A DNA stretch of 64,000 nt from Codonopsis lanceolata (taxonomy: Eukaryota; Streptophyta; Magnoliopsida; Asterales; Campanulaceae): positions 98,520,380 to 98,584,379 of the forward strand of contig CM028381.1 in NCBI GenBank assembly GCA_013146195.2. The letters run 5' to 3'. A program made the position numbers and the translations under genes. The notes under the pieces were generated by a model, which saw nothing but the letters and a program-made list of their open reading frames with translations, made no database searches and was not told the DNA's origin. This document shows positions 53,094 to 64,000 of the stretch, one piece after another (the first letter of the stretch is position 1; each line of letters opens with the position of its first letter).

Positions 53094-54372
53094 TGTTGAT
53101 TCTTATGTTAGATTTATATCTGATCAGTACATTACATTAGTTTTATACTTCAGTGGCTAATCGGGCTGCGTATCGATTAGCGTGGCAACTGTGTATAGAA
53201 CTTTGCCTTGTATAGTTTTTGTAGGACTTTTTCAGGTTCAGCGGAAGACCTCTCCATATGCTTAAAACGGAAGACCTGCTCTCAGCTCACAATCGGTAGA
53301 CCTCGTGTCCACCTAATCTGCTATGACGTGTCCTATCCAGCAAAGATTGACTGGATTAATTCAAACGTATCTCAATATGTTATTTGAATTAAATCCAAGA
53401 CATTCCCTGACATATCAAGCCGCCAAAAGCAACCTTTTCCGAAAAGCAGGAAGACTTTTCGTCCTGAACAGTGAAAGCAGGAAAAGCAGACTGTCCCCTA
53501 CTTTCTGCTACAACTCTCAGATCTGACACCAAAATCGCCCACCTTTTTCAAGATCTCAGAAATCATTACCTGCTCTAGATATCTGTGAAGACAAAAGTCC
53601 TTGACTGACAGCCCCATGCATTTAATGCATTAATGAAAAGAGCTGTTGAAGTCTTCGTCTTCTCCAACGGATCTTTTGAAGTGCACCTGCTATAAATGTT
53701 GTCATTGAAGACTGGAACAAAGGACAACTTTACAAAATCAATCGAACACTTAAGGATTGCTCTGAAACTTCATAACTCCAAGTCTTTCAGCTCAGTGCAT
53801 TCAATAGATCCTTAACAGATCTAGAAGTCCTCGTCAACAACAAGAAGCTGCTCATCAACACTTATTGTTTTAATCTTCTTGTTGTTAACTTCCATTAACT
53901 ATATTTAGCACTAATTAAATATCAGTATTCTGAGATATTTAATTCCCTAGACCCCAAACACAAGTCAATATTTTGTACACGATCCATTAGGGATATTCTT
54001 TGTAATTGATCTAAGTGGAAAACATAGTGCACAATTTAAATCCAAGGTTGACTGCCTTGGTGGTGGACGTAGCACTCATTATAGTGTGAACCATCCCAAA
54101 ATACTTGTGTTATTCCTTACTGTTTGTCTGATACTTGAACTGCTTAGTTTCATTGTTTATATTATCCATTTACAGCAGAACTTAAGTAAACTGTAAAAGG
54201 TCTACCGGTAGTTCTTATCGGCGGACACGAACAACTTTCTTGAAGGTCTTCCGCTACTTGATTCTTTTTATAGATTGCAAGTAACTTTCAAGAATTTACT
54301 TAAAAGTTTATAAGTGTTTAATAAGCTATTCAACCCCCTTCTAGCTTATTATTGTGCTCATTGGGACCCACA
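53094..54372 (+). mobile_element. Copia-type solo LTR (1279 bp) with target duplication AAGAT
   Basis: It starts TGTTGATTCTTATG and ends CATTGGGACCCACA. AAGAT is at 53089-53093 and 54373-54377. Inside are GCTATAAATG (TATA box, about 53690) and, near the 3' end, CTATTCAACCCCCTTCTAGC, a familiar sequence at the end of many plant copia LTRs. It splits L1 ORF1, whose frame continues on both sides. No internal region remains. Confidence 0.88.
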
Positions 54373-54736
54373 AAGATACAGAGGTAGACCGCATGTGATC
54401 TTCTTATCCTCTAGTGAGTTTGAGTGGGTATGTGAGCTGTTGGGCAGTTTCTCAAGCTTCAGGGGTTTATGCTGGAAGAAGAGACAAGCAAGATGGCATG
54501 AGTTAGTGGTGGCCAAGGAGGAAAATGCCTCAGGGTTATTTATAAAAAAATATGTTAAGGGAAGAGGGAGATCGGGCAGGCATGGCATGATTTGTTTCCC
54601 TGAGAGTGCTGAAAACTTGGGTTGGGTGATGGTGGCTGAGAAACTCTGAAGATTTGCAGGTTTCAAGAAAGAAGAAGATCACAGTGCTCCCAAAACGTTT
54701 AAGGAGGTGGCAGAGATCCCTCATTGGCCTGACTTA

Positions 54737-55045
54737 GGCCTCGTTTGGTGCAGCGTTTTGAAAACACAGCTTTTTCAAAACGCAGCTTTTTTAAAACGCA
54801 ACATTTTTAAAAACACAATTTTATTTTTGTGAACACGTTTAGAAAACTATTTCAAAACGCTATTTTTCATAAACAGAGTAGTTGTAAACGTAGCATATTT
54901 TTAAAATGCTACAAATTGGAGCGTTTTAAAACACTCCTCATTTTTAAAACGATGTGTTTTAAAACGTTGCATTGAAACACTTTTAAAGAGAAAACGTAGT
55001 GTTTTTTACCAGCGTTTTGACTAAAACGCTCCACCAAACAAGCAC
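54737..55045. mobile_element. PIF/Harbinger-type MITE (309 bp), target TTA
   Basis: Ends GGCCTCGTTTGGTGCAGCG and ACGCTCCACCAAACAAGCAC are inverted repeats. The body repeats AAAACGC words. TTA flanks it (54734-54736 and 55046-55048), and the L1 ORF1 frame is continuous across one TTA. Confidence 0.88.
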
Positions 55046-56764
55046 TTAGTTTGTAGCTCTGGAACCAGGTCTATGGATGCAGATTTCGCGGTGGATGAAG
55101 GTTCGTAAAGTGGAGCTGTGGATTTCTTGGAAAGATGCTTGGTGGGGAGAGTTGGAATTCTAGAATGTCCTAAACCTGAAGTAAGTGAAATGCAACATTG
55201 GGTCGACCAGAGGTTGAAGACAACATGGGATGTGATAGTTGTACATATGCATGGTGTTTTCTTCCTTTTCGAGTTTCCCTCGAAAGTGGAAGCGAATCGG
55301 ATTCGCAAAGAAAAGATCTGGAAGTTTAATCAAATGGAATTGTTCTTGGATTGCTGGAATCCTGCAGTTAGTTGTTATCGAGAAGATTTGGTGTGGATTA
55401 AGGTTCAAGGGATGCCTCTCCATTTATGGGGGTCGAGGGTGTATCATGAGATTAGGAAGGCTTGTGGTGGGTACATAAGTGTAGATGCTAACACAATTGC
55501 GAGAAATGATATGAGATGGGCAAGAATTTGAGTGCGGTACAGGGACAATATTCCGAGTACAGTGCATAATAGAGTGGGGGAAAAGCTTTATATTATCCCT
55601 ATTTGGGTGGAGACAACGACTGTCTGCAAATCGTGGAGGATGAACGACAGTGCAGGAGGTACATATTTTACTGGTAAGAATAAAAATAGGGCGAAGAAGA
55701 CAATTGAGCCTCACATGAGGGGGAGGGAGGTAAAAGAAAAATGGGCATGGAACTACAAGGAGCACGTGGGTCATCAAAAATTCAAAATTCCAAAATATTT
55801 CTTCAAACGAGGTCGTTTCTAGTGGCAGTTCCTTTTTGGTCAATTTGGACCAAGATCAGAGGGAAAACAACAGGTTTAAGGGTGGGCTTGGTGAATTCCC
55901 AATTGTGTTTAATATGAAAGATAAGGGGGAAACTAGTACTCATAAGGGTAGGCCTGTTGATAGACCAACTATGTCTAACTAGAAAGATGGATTGAGCACA
56001 CAAGAAGAGGGGTGGGTACCTTAAGTGGCCCATTTCTTTTAGAATTTGAGGAGGACCAAGAAACCGAGAAGGATGGGCTGGTGGAGGAGGCAGTATTGGA
56101 AAAGATTAAAGCTCAAACAAGTGAGTCTGAAAAGCAGGGTGCATTGACTCCTCTAACTGATGGTTTGCTAATGGATGTTGAATTAGAGAGTGAAGAAGAG
56201 ATTGATAATAAAGAAGATAGTATTAGTCACAAAGTAGATGAAGGAATTTATGTGCTTAGAATTACAGGGGTTCCCTTAAACTCGAAGAACCACGAATCGA
56301 GTTTGTTGCCTGAGTGTGGGTGCATGAAGGTCAACTTAGGTGAAGAAGATGCGGCTCAGTCTTTGGCTATGAATCCAAAGGTTATAGTTCCAGTCACAGT
56401 TATGGAGGAATGTATGGAAAATTTGGAAGAGCCCTTAAAACTGTTCATCTTTGACAGTGGTCAAACCTGCAGATATGAAAGGTTTTGAGTTGCTCATAGA
56501 CATGAATGAAAAGAAAGATAATTTGTTGTGGTTTAAGAGGTGGGTGAACGGTTTTGGGAAGCTGCTTGGGGTATCATGAACAGGTTATGAAGAAAAAAAT
56601 TCTGAATTTACTAAAGGAAATGGATAGAGGGAGGAAATCGGTGAGGAATAAAAATAGTATCAGTGGCAAGAGGCCATAGTCAAGGAGTAATTTGAGATGC
56701 AGTCTCAATTTTGATATTGTCCACGACATGGGTGGGAAGGGTGAGGAATCAAATCTGAATGTTT

Positions 56765-59700
56765 AATTATGCATATACAAATTATTTCATCATTTCATGG
56801 AATGTTAGGGGTTTAAATGATGAGTTGAAGCGAGCAGTGCTAAGTGATTCATAAATGGAATCCTCAGGTAGTTTGTTTATAGAAGACTAAGGTGGTTCGT
56901 ATGGACAAAAAAATGGTTATGAGTGTTGGAGGTGAAAGGTGAACCCAGTGGGAACATCTAGATGCTATTGGGTCGACCGGGGGTATCCTGGTTATATGGG
57001 ATTCTAGGGTGGTTTCCAAGAAGGATACATTTATCGGTTCTCACTCAGTTTCTTACATTTTCGAGGGACTGGAAAATGATTTCACATGGGTTTTTACAGG
57101 GGTTTATGGTCCTTGTGCTGATTCGGTTCGATAAGGTTTATGGGATGAACTCAAAACCGTATCTGCTAGGGGGAATCTTCCATGGTGCATTGGGGGAGAT
57201 TTTAGCGTTGTCAGATTTCCCGAAGAACGTAAGGGGTCAAGAGTATATACACAAGCTATGGTGGAGTTCAATGGGTTCTTAATTAAATGATGTAGAGTTG
57301 GTGGATCTTCCCTTAGAATGTGGGGAATTTACGTGGTCTAGGAATAGTGACGGGGCCCAATGCACGAGGATAAATCGCTTTTTAATGTCATCTTCTTGGA
57401 TGGAGAAATTTGGGGGAATATCTCAATCTTGCCTTGATAAGTAACATGTAATTCATATTTATTGTCATTATTTCCTCATGTTTATGACATTTAATATTGC
57501 TTATTATTTGAAATTTAATGAAATTATTGCTCTTGTATGAGTTTTGTGACAAATGACTTAAATGGACTTTAATGCAAGATTTTAATGGTGATCAATTGAA
57601 GCTAAGGATATCAGGAGTCAAGCGTGGACCCGGCTTATTAAATTGTGGATCCATAATTGCAGTCTTGAGTTTAGGCGTGGGCACGTCAGGTGCCATTTCG
57701 GGAATTACTAACAAGTGACACTCCAATTAATTCTAAATCAGTTTTATTTTGGTGAATATAGTTTTAAGTAGAGATGTTGAACTTAGACCATTTGTGGGGT
57801 AAGGGTGATTAGTGGGGTATTTACTCAAAGTTAGTGGGTTTTGAGGAGACCTTGGAGACTCCTATATAATCTTGTTATCTTGGTCCCTCCATTCTTTGTG
57901 TAATCTCGCAATCTTCCTAGTCTAACTACTCTCTACTCTTTTCTCTAATTTCTAGCAACTGAGTTTATGGATTACTAAAGGCTTTTTCCAGCCAAATGAT
58001 AATTGAAGAATTTGTTCATCGTGATTTGTGAGATCTAATTGATTTTATCTTCTTCTTCTATTTTTCTCTATTATTTATATATTTCTTGCGCTTATTGAAA
58101 TTGTTTATTGTTGTTTGCATAAAATGGGCCCTTTGTTCAATTGTCAAGATAGCTTATTGTCATTTAGAATGTTAAATCCGTAATTGTTTAATTGTTTTAA
58201 CATTTGTGTTAAATAATATAGTTGATTAGAACCATATTTTTGTTATATACTATGGAAATATGTAATCTAGCTTAAATGAACCTACATGTGCGTTTGTTGG
58301 CTAGAATTGGTAGCTTCTCTAGGTTGTAATGCTATTGATAAATTAAATTCTATGATCGTATCTAGAATTATTTATTAGCTAGAGAAATAATTAGAGAACG
58401 TTTCCTGATTATCGAAAAAGTAAGGAGTGGCATGTTGTTAGGACGTACCAATAACCATAACCAATTTAGCAGAGAACGGAAGAGTTTATCTTTGCATCAA
58501 TGATCAAGTTCACGAACCAATTATGAGATTGTTCCTTTGGTTGGACATTTCAACATATTGAATCACTTTTACTTAATTGTTTGCTAGTAATGTTTAGTTT
58601 ATTTAACTTTTCTCACACAAAAATCTCAAACCCCCTATTATTATTTTTGGTTTCAGAAGTCTATATCAAAATTAAGTCTAACCAATCTCTGTGGATACGA
58701 CCTTGCTTATCACTACTACAAGTCCATAATTTTGAGAAGCAAGAATTATTATTGTTGATTTTGACAACCATCATGCCTTTCAATGGTGTGTTCGGATCAT
58801 GTTCCGTTGCGTTTGGAATGTGGTGGGCTGATTAAAGGGAAATATCCCTTTCGGTTTGAACTGATGTGGTTAGAAGAACCTGGATTTTTGGAGTGGTTTG
58901 AGGAGAAATGGGCAACTTACGAAGTGGAAGGCAACCCTTGTTTTCGTTTAGCCCAAAAGTTCAAGATGCTGAAGGAAGACTTGAAGAAGTGGAATAAGGA
59001 AATTGTTGGTAATGTAAGACTGAAGTTGGATAGATTACATAGATGAGGTCAAGGAGCTGGATATTCAGGAAGTGTTTGGAGGGATGAGGATTTGGCCAGA
59101 CGAAAACTTCTTCAACTAGAAGTTCATCAAATCAGACTGCAAAAAGTGTGCATCAAATGGTTGAAGGAAGGTGATAACAATACCAGATTCTTCTTCCATA
59201 ATCTTCCATTAGACTACAAAGGATCACAAACATGCAAACCAGATTTCTAAGGTTCGTATTAATGGTGATCTGTTGGTTGAAGGTTCTGAAGCTAGGATTG
59301 CAGACTTTTACAAGGGTTTATTTATGGAAGAAAACAATTGGCATCCACAACTAGAGGGCATTCGATTTAATCATCTTGATCGAGTGGATACAGAGAATCT
59401 GCAACTACCTACCTTTTACCGAAGAAGAGGTTAAAGTAGCAATTTTCAGGTTGAAAGGGGATAAGGCTCCGGGTCCGGATGGTTTTCTGATGACCTTTTT
59501 GCAACATTGCTGGGAATTGATTAAGGGGGATTTGATGGAGCTTTTGTTGTTTTTCTTCGAACATAAGAGGTTTGAGAGAAGCCTCAATTCTTCATTCATA
59601 ACCCTTACCCCTAAACGTATCAGGGCAGAGGACTTAAGAGATTTTGGACCGATTAGTCTCATAGGGGGGCTATACAAGATCATAGCAAAGGTTCTTGCAA

Positions 59701-61666
59701 GTCGTTTAAGGAAAATTCTTGATAAGGTTATATCCACTTATCAACATGCGTTTCTGGGAGGCAGGCACATTACAGACGCGTCACTAATAGCTAATGAAAT
59801 TGTAGATTGGAGGATTCGTAGTAGTGAAGCAGGATTGCTTTGCAAATTGGATATAGAAAAGGCCTACGATCACGTTAATTGGGACTTTTTGATGTATATT
59901 ATGCACAAGATGGGTTTTGGGCAGCGAAGGGACTGGATTCTTTTTTGTATATCTTCGCCTAAATTTTCCGTTAATGGGGAGCCAATGGGGTTTTTTGCTA
60001 GTACGAGAGGACTGCACCAAGGAGACCCTAATTCTCCATTTTTGTTCATCATTGTTATGGAAGCTCTTAGTAGGATCATAGAGACTGCTATCATAAATAG
60101 ATTAATTCGAGGATTTTCTATAGGGAGGGAGGTTGGCTCTCAGGTGTTGGTCTATTATTTGCTTTTCACTTTGGTTTTTTGTGAGGCTAAGGCAGCTACC
60201 TAAGATTGATCTTGTTATTCTTACAGACGGCTTCAGATTTGAAGGTGAACATTCTGAATAGTGAGTTATTGGCCATGAGTGAGGTGGGGAATATGGAGGA
60301 ATTGGCTGCATTTTTTGGTTGTAAGGTAGGTGGTTTCCCAACGACTTATCTTGGGCTTCCTTTAGGTGCTAATCCTAGAAACAAAGAGTTGTGGAACCCT
60401 ATTATAGTTAGATTCGAACGCATGTTAGGGGGCTAAAAAACAGTATCTTTCAAAGGGAGGAAGATTAACCCTTATCAGAAGTACCCTTTCAAGCTTGCCT
60501 ACTTATTTTATGTCGATGTTTGATATGCCGATTTCAGTGTACAGCGGATCAAAAGGTTGGAGAGAGACTTTATGTGGAAGGGTCAAATAGTGGATAAGAA
60601 GTACCATTTGATATGATGATAGGTGGTATGTTTGAGTTTGAGAGAGGTGGTGGATTGGGGATTAAAATGTTAAAATTGTTCAATGTGGCGTTGAAGGATA
60701 AATGGCTTTGGAGATTTTTGCGCGAAAAAGATTCACTTTGGAAGAAGATTGTGTTGAGCAAATATGGAGTTGGGGACCATACGTGGAATCCAATTAAGGT
60801 CCACTCTTCTTATGGGGTGGGGGTGTGGAAATGTATTAGAAGGAAGTGGGATATTATGAAGAGATACATAGCTTTTGATGTGGGTATTGGCAACTTAGTT
60901 AGATTTTGGACTGACAATTGGTGTGGAGGTATAGAGCTTTAGAGGGCTTTCCCGTTGTTGTATAGCCTTGTTACACGTAAGGAGGAAACAATCAGTGTGT
61001 TACATTTCAATGGAGAGAGTGCTACTTGGAATCCCATTAGGAGTTGGACTCTCTTAGGCATCTCTTCGAGTTGCTTTATAGATAGAAAGTAGATAGACAT
61101 AGAGAAGATCTAGTTGTGTGGGAAGGAGGGAAGTGGAAGGATTTATCAATTAAATTCTTTTATCAAAAGATCTCAAGTAGCACTGTTTTGTTCCCGTGGA
61201 AAAATGTGTGGAGTTTATGTGGGAAGCTCTAAATGATGCTATGTTAACATTGTTAACATGCGACAACCTCCAACGTCGTGGTAAAATTATAGTCAACATG
61301 TGCTGCTCGTGTAAAAGTGATGGGGAAAGTGTCAACCATTCATTATTGCATTGCCCTTTTACCAGCAAGTGTTGGAACTTTGTGTTTAATTGTATCAAAG
61401 TGATGTGGGTGATGCCTAATTCGGTGAAAGAGATGATGAGATGTTGGTCCCTGTATAAACAGAGGAGGAATTTTTCATGGGAGGTGGCCGCATTGGCGAT
61501 TTGCTGGACTATATGGTTGGAAAGGAATGCTAGAGTTTTTGAGAATGCGGAGAGAAACGTAGAGAAGATCAAGGAGATTATTATGCACACTCTGCTCTTT
61601 TGGTGCCATGAGTCGATTTCTTTTTACGCAAACCATTTTGTAGAGTTTGTGGATAACATAGCTTAA
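56765..61666 (+). pseudogene. L1 ORF2: endonuclease, reverse transcriptase, zinc-binding tail (broken)
   Basis: The endonuclease begins ISWNVRGLNDELKRAVL (56790), with GGILVIWDSRVV and WVFTGVYGPC. It is split by a solo LTR at 57435 and resumes with MVCSDHVPLRLECGG (58779), then FRFELMWLEEPGFLEWFEEK. The RT (59376-60203) has GDKAPGPDGFLMTFLQHCWE, LLCKLDIEKAYDHVNWDFLM and GLHQGDPNSPFLFIIVMEAL. The catalytic block reads YYLLFTLVFCEA instead of FADDTLVFCEA, so the two Asp are deleted. The zinc tail is MCCSCKSDGESVNHSLLHCP (61300), then CWTIWLERNARVFENAE. The element cannot copy itself. Confidence 0.9.
57435..58773 (+). mobile_element. Ty3-type solo LTR (1339 bp) with target duplication TGCCT
   Basis: It starts TGATAAGTAACATG and ends TTTTGACAACCATCA. 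TGCCT is at 57430-57434 and 58774-58778. CTATATAATC (57863) may be its TATA box. The 3' part (AATCTCTGTGGATACGACC, 58683) resembles the LTR ends of the Athila/Tat branch of Ty3. It splits the L1 endonuclease, whose frame is continuous across one TGCCT. Confidence 0.9.
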
Positions 61667-61764
61667 TGTAATTATTACTGTTGTATAGAGAACGTGTCAC
61701 ATGTTTTGACGCTCTCATATTTATAACATTTTCTTACTTAACAAAAAAAAAATATATATATTTT

Positions 61765-61940
61765 CCCTTTGTTCTGGACAAAAAGTCCACTATTCCATTT
61801 TGGATGTTTCATTTAAATGAGTCTATTTTTAAAAATTAAGGTATAAAAATATCATTTTATTACTAATAGACTGCTAAAAGTGTCATTTTCTTAAAAAAAT
61901 TGACTTTTAAACTGGGACTCTTTCCCCGGAATGGATGAAG
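61765..61940. mobile_element. Stowaway-like MITE behind the L1 tail
   Basis: The left block CCCTTTGTTCTGGACAAAAA and the right block GGGACTCTTTCCCCGGAATG are imperfect inverted repeats. The body resembles the MITE at 3201 (AAAGTCCACTATTCCATTTT). Confidence 0.6.
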
Positions 61941-63820
61941 TAAGTTGCAAGAGTAATTAAAACTTAGTATAATAAAAAAATAAATAATGAGGACATCTGG
62001 TATTTTTAATATGATTTCTTATAATAAACCAAATAAAAAATCACCAAAAATATTTTATCTTGCAATAGAGACGATTTGATTTAAATATGCCACTTTGAGT
62101 AAATGTAGACTTAAAAATCTAAAACTGAAAGCAACATAGCCACATGGGTAACTATAGAAATGCAACAAAATCAATCCTCTATTATTTTTTAATATCTATT
62201 TTCCTAGAGGGATGTTCATAAACAAACGGAACTCTCCATTTTTGGAAACTTAAAAGTGTGGTAAAAGGCATTAAGAATGTAATGTCATGGTTGACGAAAG
62301 GAAGTGGAATGAACATTCATTTCTGAATGAAAATTCAAGAATAATGCGTAAGCCCAACTAAAGTAACGGGGAAATCCTTACCTTTGTTTGCTTGATTCAT
62401 TGGGAAGGTAGACTACCTTAAGTGATTCCATTAAAACTTGAAGAACAGACACTGCATCATAAATATTCTGAATGTTTCTTGCAAAACTTCATGTCATATT
62501 CACTCACATATTCTGTGGATAAGTGACTCCAAAAGCTTAGTATGTACATTGGCACCCTTTGGCATATCCCCATGTAAGATATATGATATACTTGAGATGG
62601 AAAATTTAATATTTAATTTCAACCATCAAATGTTTAAATTGTGAGTAATGCTAGAGTCACTTAATTAGCACTCAAATCTATGCACTAAATGATGTGGTTT
62701 CCAATATGTCATCTTATTTGACATTTTATGGGCTCCACTATAAGTTAAAAAATTATGTTAACAATAGTTTGAAAAGGGTTTTAACTTCGAGACTAAGCAA
62801 TTAAGTTATATTTACCCCCATTTATATCCTTTTCAACAAAAAATATGACAAAATAAACTTAAAACACAGACACTTAAACAAATGTGTAATACTATATAAT
62901 TTCATGTGACTGCTTATCACACATAATCTTTACAATAATTGAACATTAAATAAAAATTAACATAATTTCTTAATCCGAAACCAAATCTTTATAATAAAAT
63001 ATGAATATTCTGTAGAAACACGTGAATGTTCTTAATGCCAGGAATACTAACATAAAAAAAAAGTTCACCATAATCAGCATGTTATAAATATTTATTAAAC
63101 ATAATTTACATGACGTTGATAATTCACCAAATTAGGTTTTCTTTATCAAATTCATTTTATTTTATTTTTTTGATAAGTTTTTGAAGAGTTCAATAACCAC
63201 CAAGATAGCTTGATGCTTCTTAACTCTTTTATCATATTCATGTTAGAAATAATATACAACGAAGATAGATAATTCATTAACTTAGGTGTTATATATAGTT
63301 TTATCATCAAAACCCAAACAAAAAGTGGTATATTTTGAATTATATTAACAATGGAGTCAGATAAAAAATTAAGTTAATTTTTCCAGTAGCTCCATTTTTC
63401 AGATCCCAATTTATATTACTTTACAATTATATCTATTTGTGGGGAAAATGACTCTTCTATAGGATCTTTTATGTTTCGAGTGCATGTTTTGATCAAAATT
63501 AGTGAAGAATGTCAAAATAGTGCATTGTGTGAACTATATACTTAAAAAGTATTTCAATCAACGCACTATCAAAGTATATATGAAAAAACAAATAGATCAA
63601 TATTTATGAACATATCAAACAAAACCCAAAAGTGTTAAGAAAACAAGTCTTAGAATAAAAAAATACGTCTCTAAGAGTGTTTAATAATTTTATGTTTATA
63701 ATATTATTTACATCATTAATAATATTTAAAAATTAGTAATTATATTATAGATATATAAAAACAAATACATCATTATAAAATATTGAAAACATCTATTTTA
63801 AAATCTTTAAAAACCAGTGC
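61941..63820. other. AT-rich intergenic sequence
   Basis: No gene was recognised. At 63163-63178 a T-run followed by GATAAG may be the inverse of an L1 tail. 62640-62720 (GAGTAATGCTAGAGTCAC) may be one end of an unplaced element. Confidence 0.4.
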
Positions 63821-63824
63821 TCTA

Positions 63825-64000
63825 AAAATCGCTAGGCGGTCGCCAAGCACCGGACCAACGCCTAGCACCTAAGGCGCCTAGGCAAGGACTAGGTGGAACC
63901 TAGAATTAATGCATAATTACCCAAATTTTGAAAATTTACATCAAAGATCAAACACATTGACTACAAATGTGAGATTTCTCAAAATTCTTATGTTTGTCAT
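63825..64000. repeat. GGCGCC-rich repeat element, cut by the window end
   Basis: CCAGTGCTCTAAAAATCGC, then CTAGGCGGTCGCC and CTAAGGCGCCTAGGC resemble the end of a common plant non-autonomous DNA element rich in CTAGGCGCC words. Only one end is in the window. Confidence 0.4.

Larger units (their letters stand above)
52960..56488 (+). pseudogene. L1 ORF1 with DUF4283 domain, in four pieces
   Basis: The N-terminal block (TIFQCGRKTIEVFWSCFKDR, to 53093) continues after the first solo LTR with RGRPHVIFLSSSEFEWVCEL (54378), WHELVVAKEE and RHGMICFPESAENLGWVMV. After the MITE the frame continues at 55049 into the DUF4283 domain (LERCLVGRVGILECP, FFLFEFPSKVEANRI, WIKVQGMPLHLWGSRVYHEI, CGGYISVDANT). 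An acidic C-terminal region (56012-56488) follows. Family knowledge: ORF1 binds RNA in the L1 particle. Several stops are visible (for example near 55104 and 55530). Confidence 0.82.
52930..61752 (+). mobile_element. Near full-length L1 LINE interrupted by two solo LTRs and a MITE
   Basis: ORF1 (from about 52960), endonuclease, reverse transcriptase and the zinc-binding tail are all present in order, ending at ACTTAACAAAAAAAAAA at 61752. Without the three later insertions (53094-54372, 54737-55045, 57435-58773) it would be near 5.9 kb. At each insertion the L1 frame continues in register across a single copy of the target site. Nonsense and frameshift changes and a lost catalytic FADD make it inactive. 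The 5' edge is uncertain. Confidence 0.9.

Noticed and set aside
53150..53200. L1 RNase H-like end (ANRAAYRLA)
   Set aside because: The short resemblance lies inside the copia-type solo LTR defined by its own target duplication; chance.
1..64000. Endogenous pararetrovirus or other viral sequence
   Set aside because: All reverse transcriptases seen fall into L1, RTE, Ty3 or copia by motif and order; no movement or coat protein signature was found.

Overview
The window is nuclear DNA of a flowering plant. The evidence is spliced plant genes with GT/AG introns, a 627-residue DYW-type PPR protein, plant Ty3 and Ty1/copia elements primed by initiator tRNA-Met, L1 and RTE LINEs, Stowaway, hAT and PIF MITEs, and very AT-rich spacer. 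It looks like a eudicot; the species cannot be told from the sequence alone. Two host genes are solid and everything else is transposon-derived or unassigned.

Region 1 (1 to about 26.3 kb, minus strand) is one PHD-SWIB-Plus3 chromatin-type gene. Six exons were found by reading splice sites: 26263-26163, 16450-16371, 15466-15273, 9282-8409, 6109-6000 and 1113-1054. All splice phases agree and give 473 continuous codons. The gene continues past the left edge. Its introns carry truncated L1s, RTE remnants, hAT, PIF and Stowaway MITEs and, in intron 1, a 6.46-kb Ty3 element (17278-23734, target duplication TTGAT) inside an older L1.

Region 2 (26.3-31.5 kb) holds the 5' flank of that gene, a 351-bp hAT element with 8-bp target duplications, a dead MULE transposase split by a MITE, a tRNA-derived SINE with 15-bp target duplications, and a decayed partial copy of the neighbouring PPR gene. 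Region 3 (31.57-33.46 kb, minus) is the intact intronless DYW PPR gene, with a second SINE just upstream of its start.

Region 4 (36.2-42.8 kb) is a decayed Ty1/copia element on the minus strand with both LTRs and a tandem-repeat leader. Region 5 (43.6-48.5 kb) has microsatellites, a diverged related LTR, and a roughly 3.5-kb degenerate tandem array whose repeat matches an inverted piece of that LTR. Two Helitron-3'-end-like hairpins (hairpin plus CTAG/T) lie in and at the end of the array.

Region 6 (49.4-61.75 kb) is a stack of nested insertions. There is a 937-bp hAT element; a 2.3-kb MULE-like TIR element with a 385-bp internal tandem duplication, itself interrupted by a solo LTR; and a near full-length L1 (ORF1 with DUF4283, endonuclease, reverse transcriptase, zinc-binding tail) interrupted by a copia-type solo LTR, a PIF MITE and a Ty3-type solo LTR. 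Each of the three insertions has its own target duplication and each leaves the L1 reading frame intact when ignored. The last 2 kb are AT-rich and mostly unassigned.

I found no tRNA, rRNA or CRISPR feature and no operon-like gene organisation. The most unusual structures are the LTR-derived tandem array, the near-minimal 39-44-bp L1 insertions, and the nested, frame-restoring insertion stacks.
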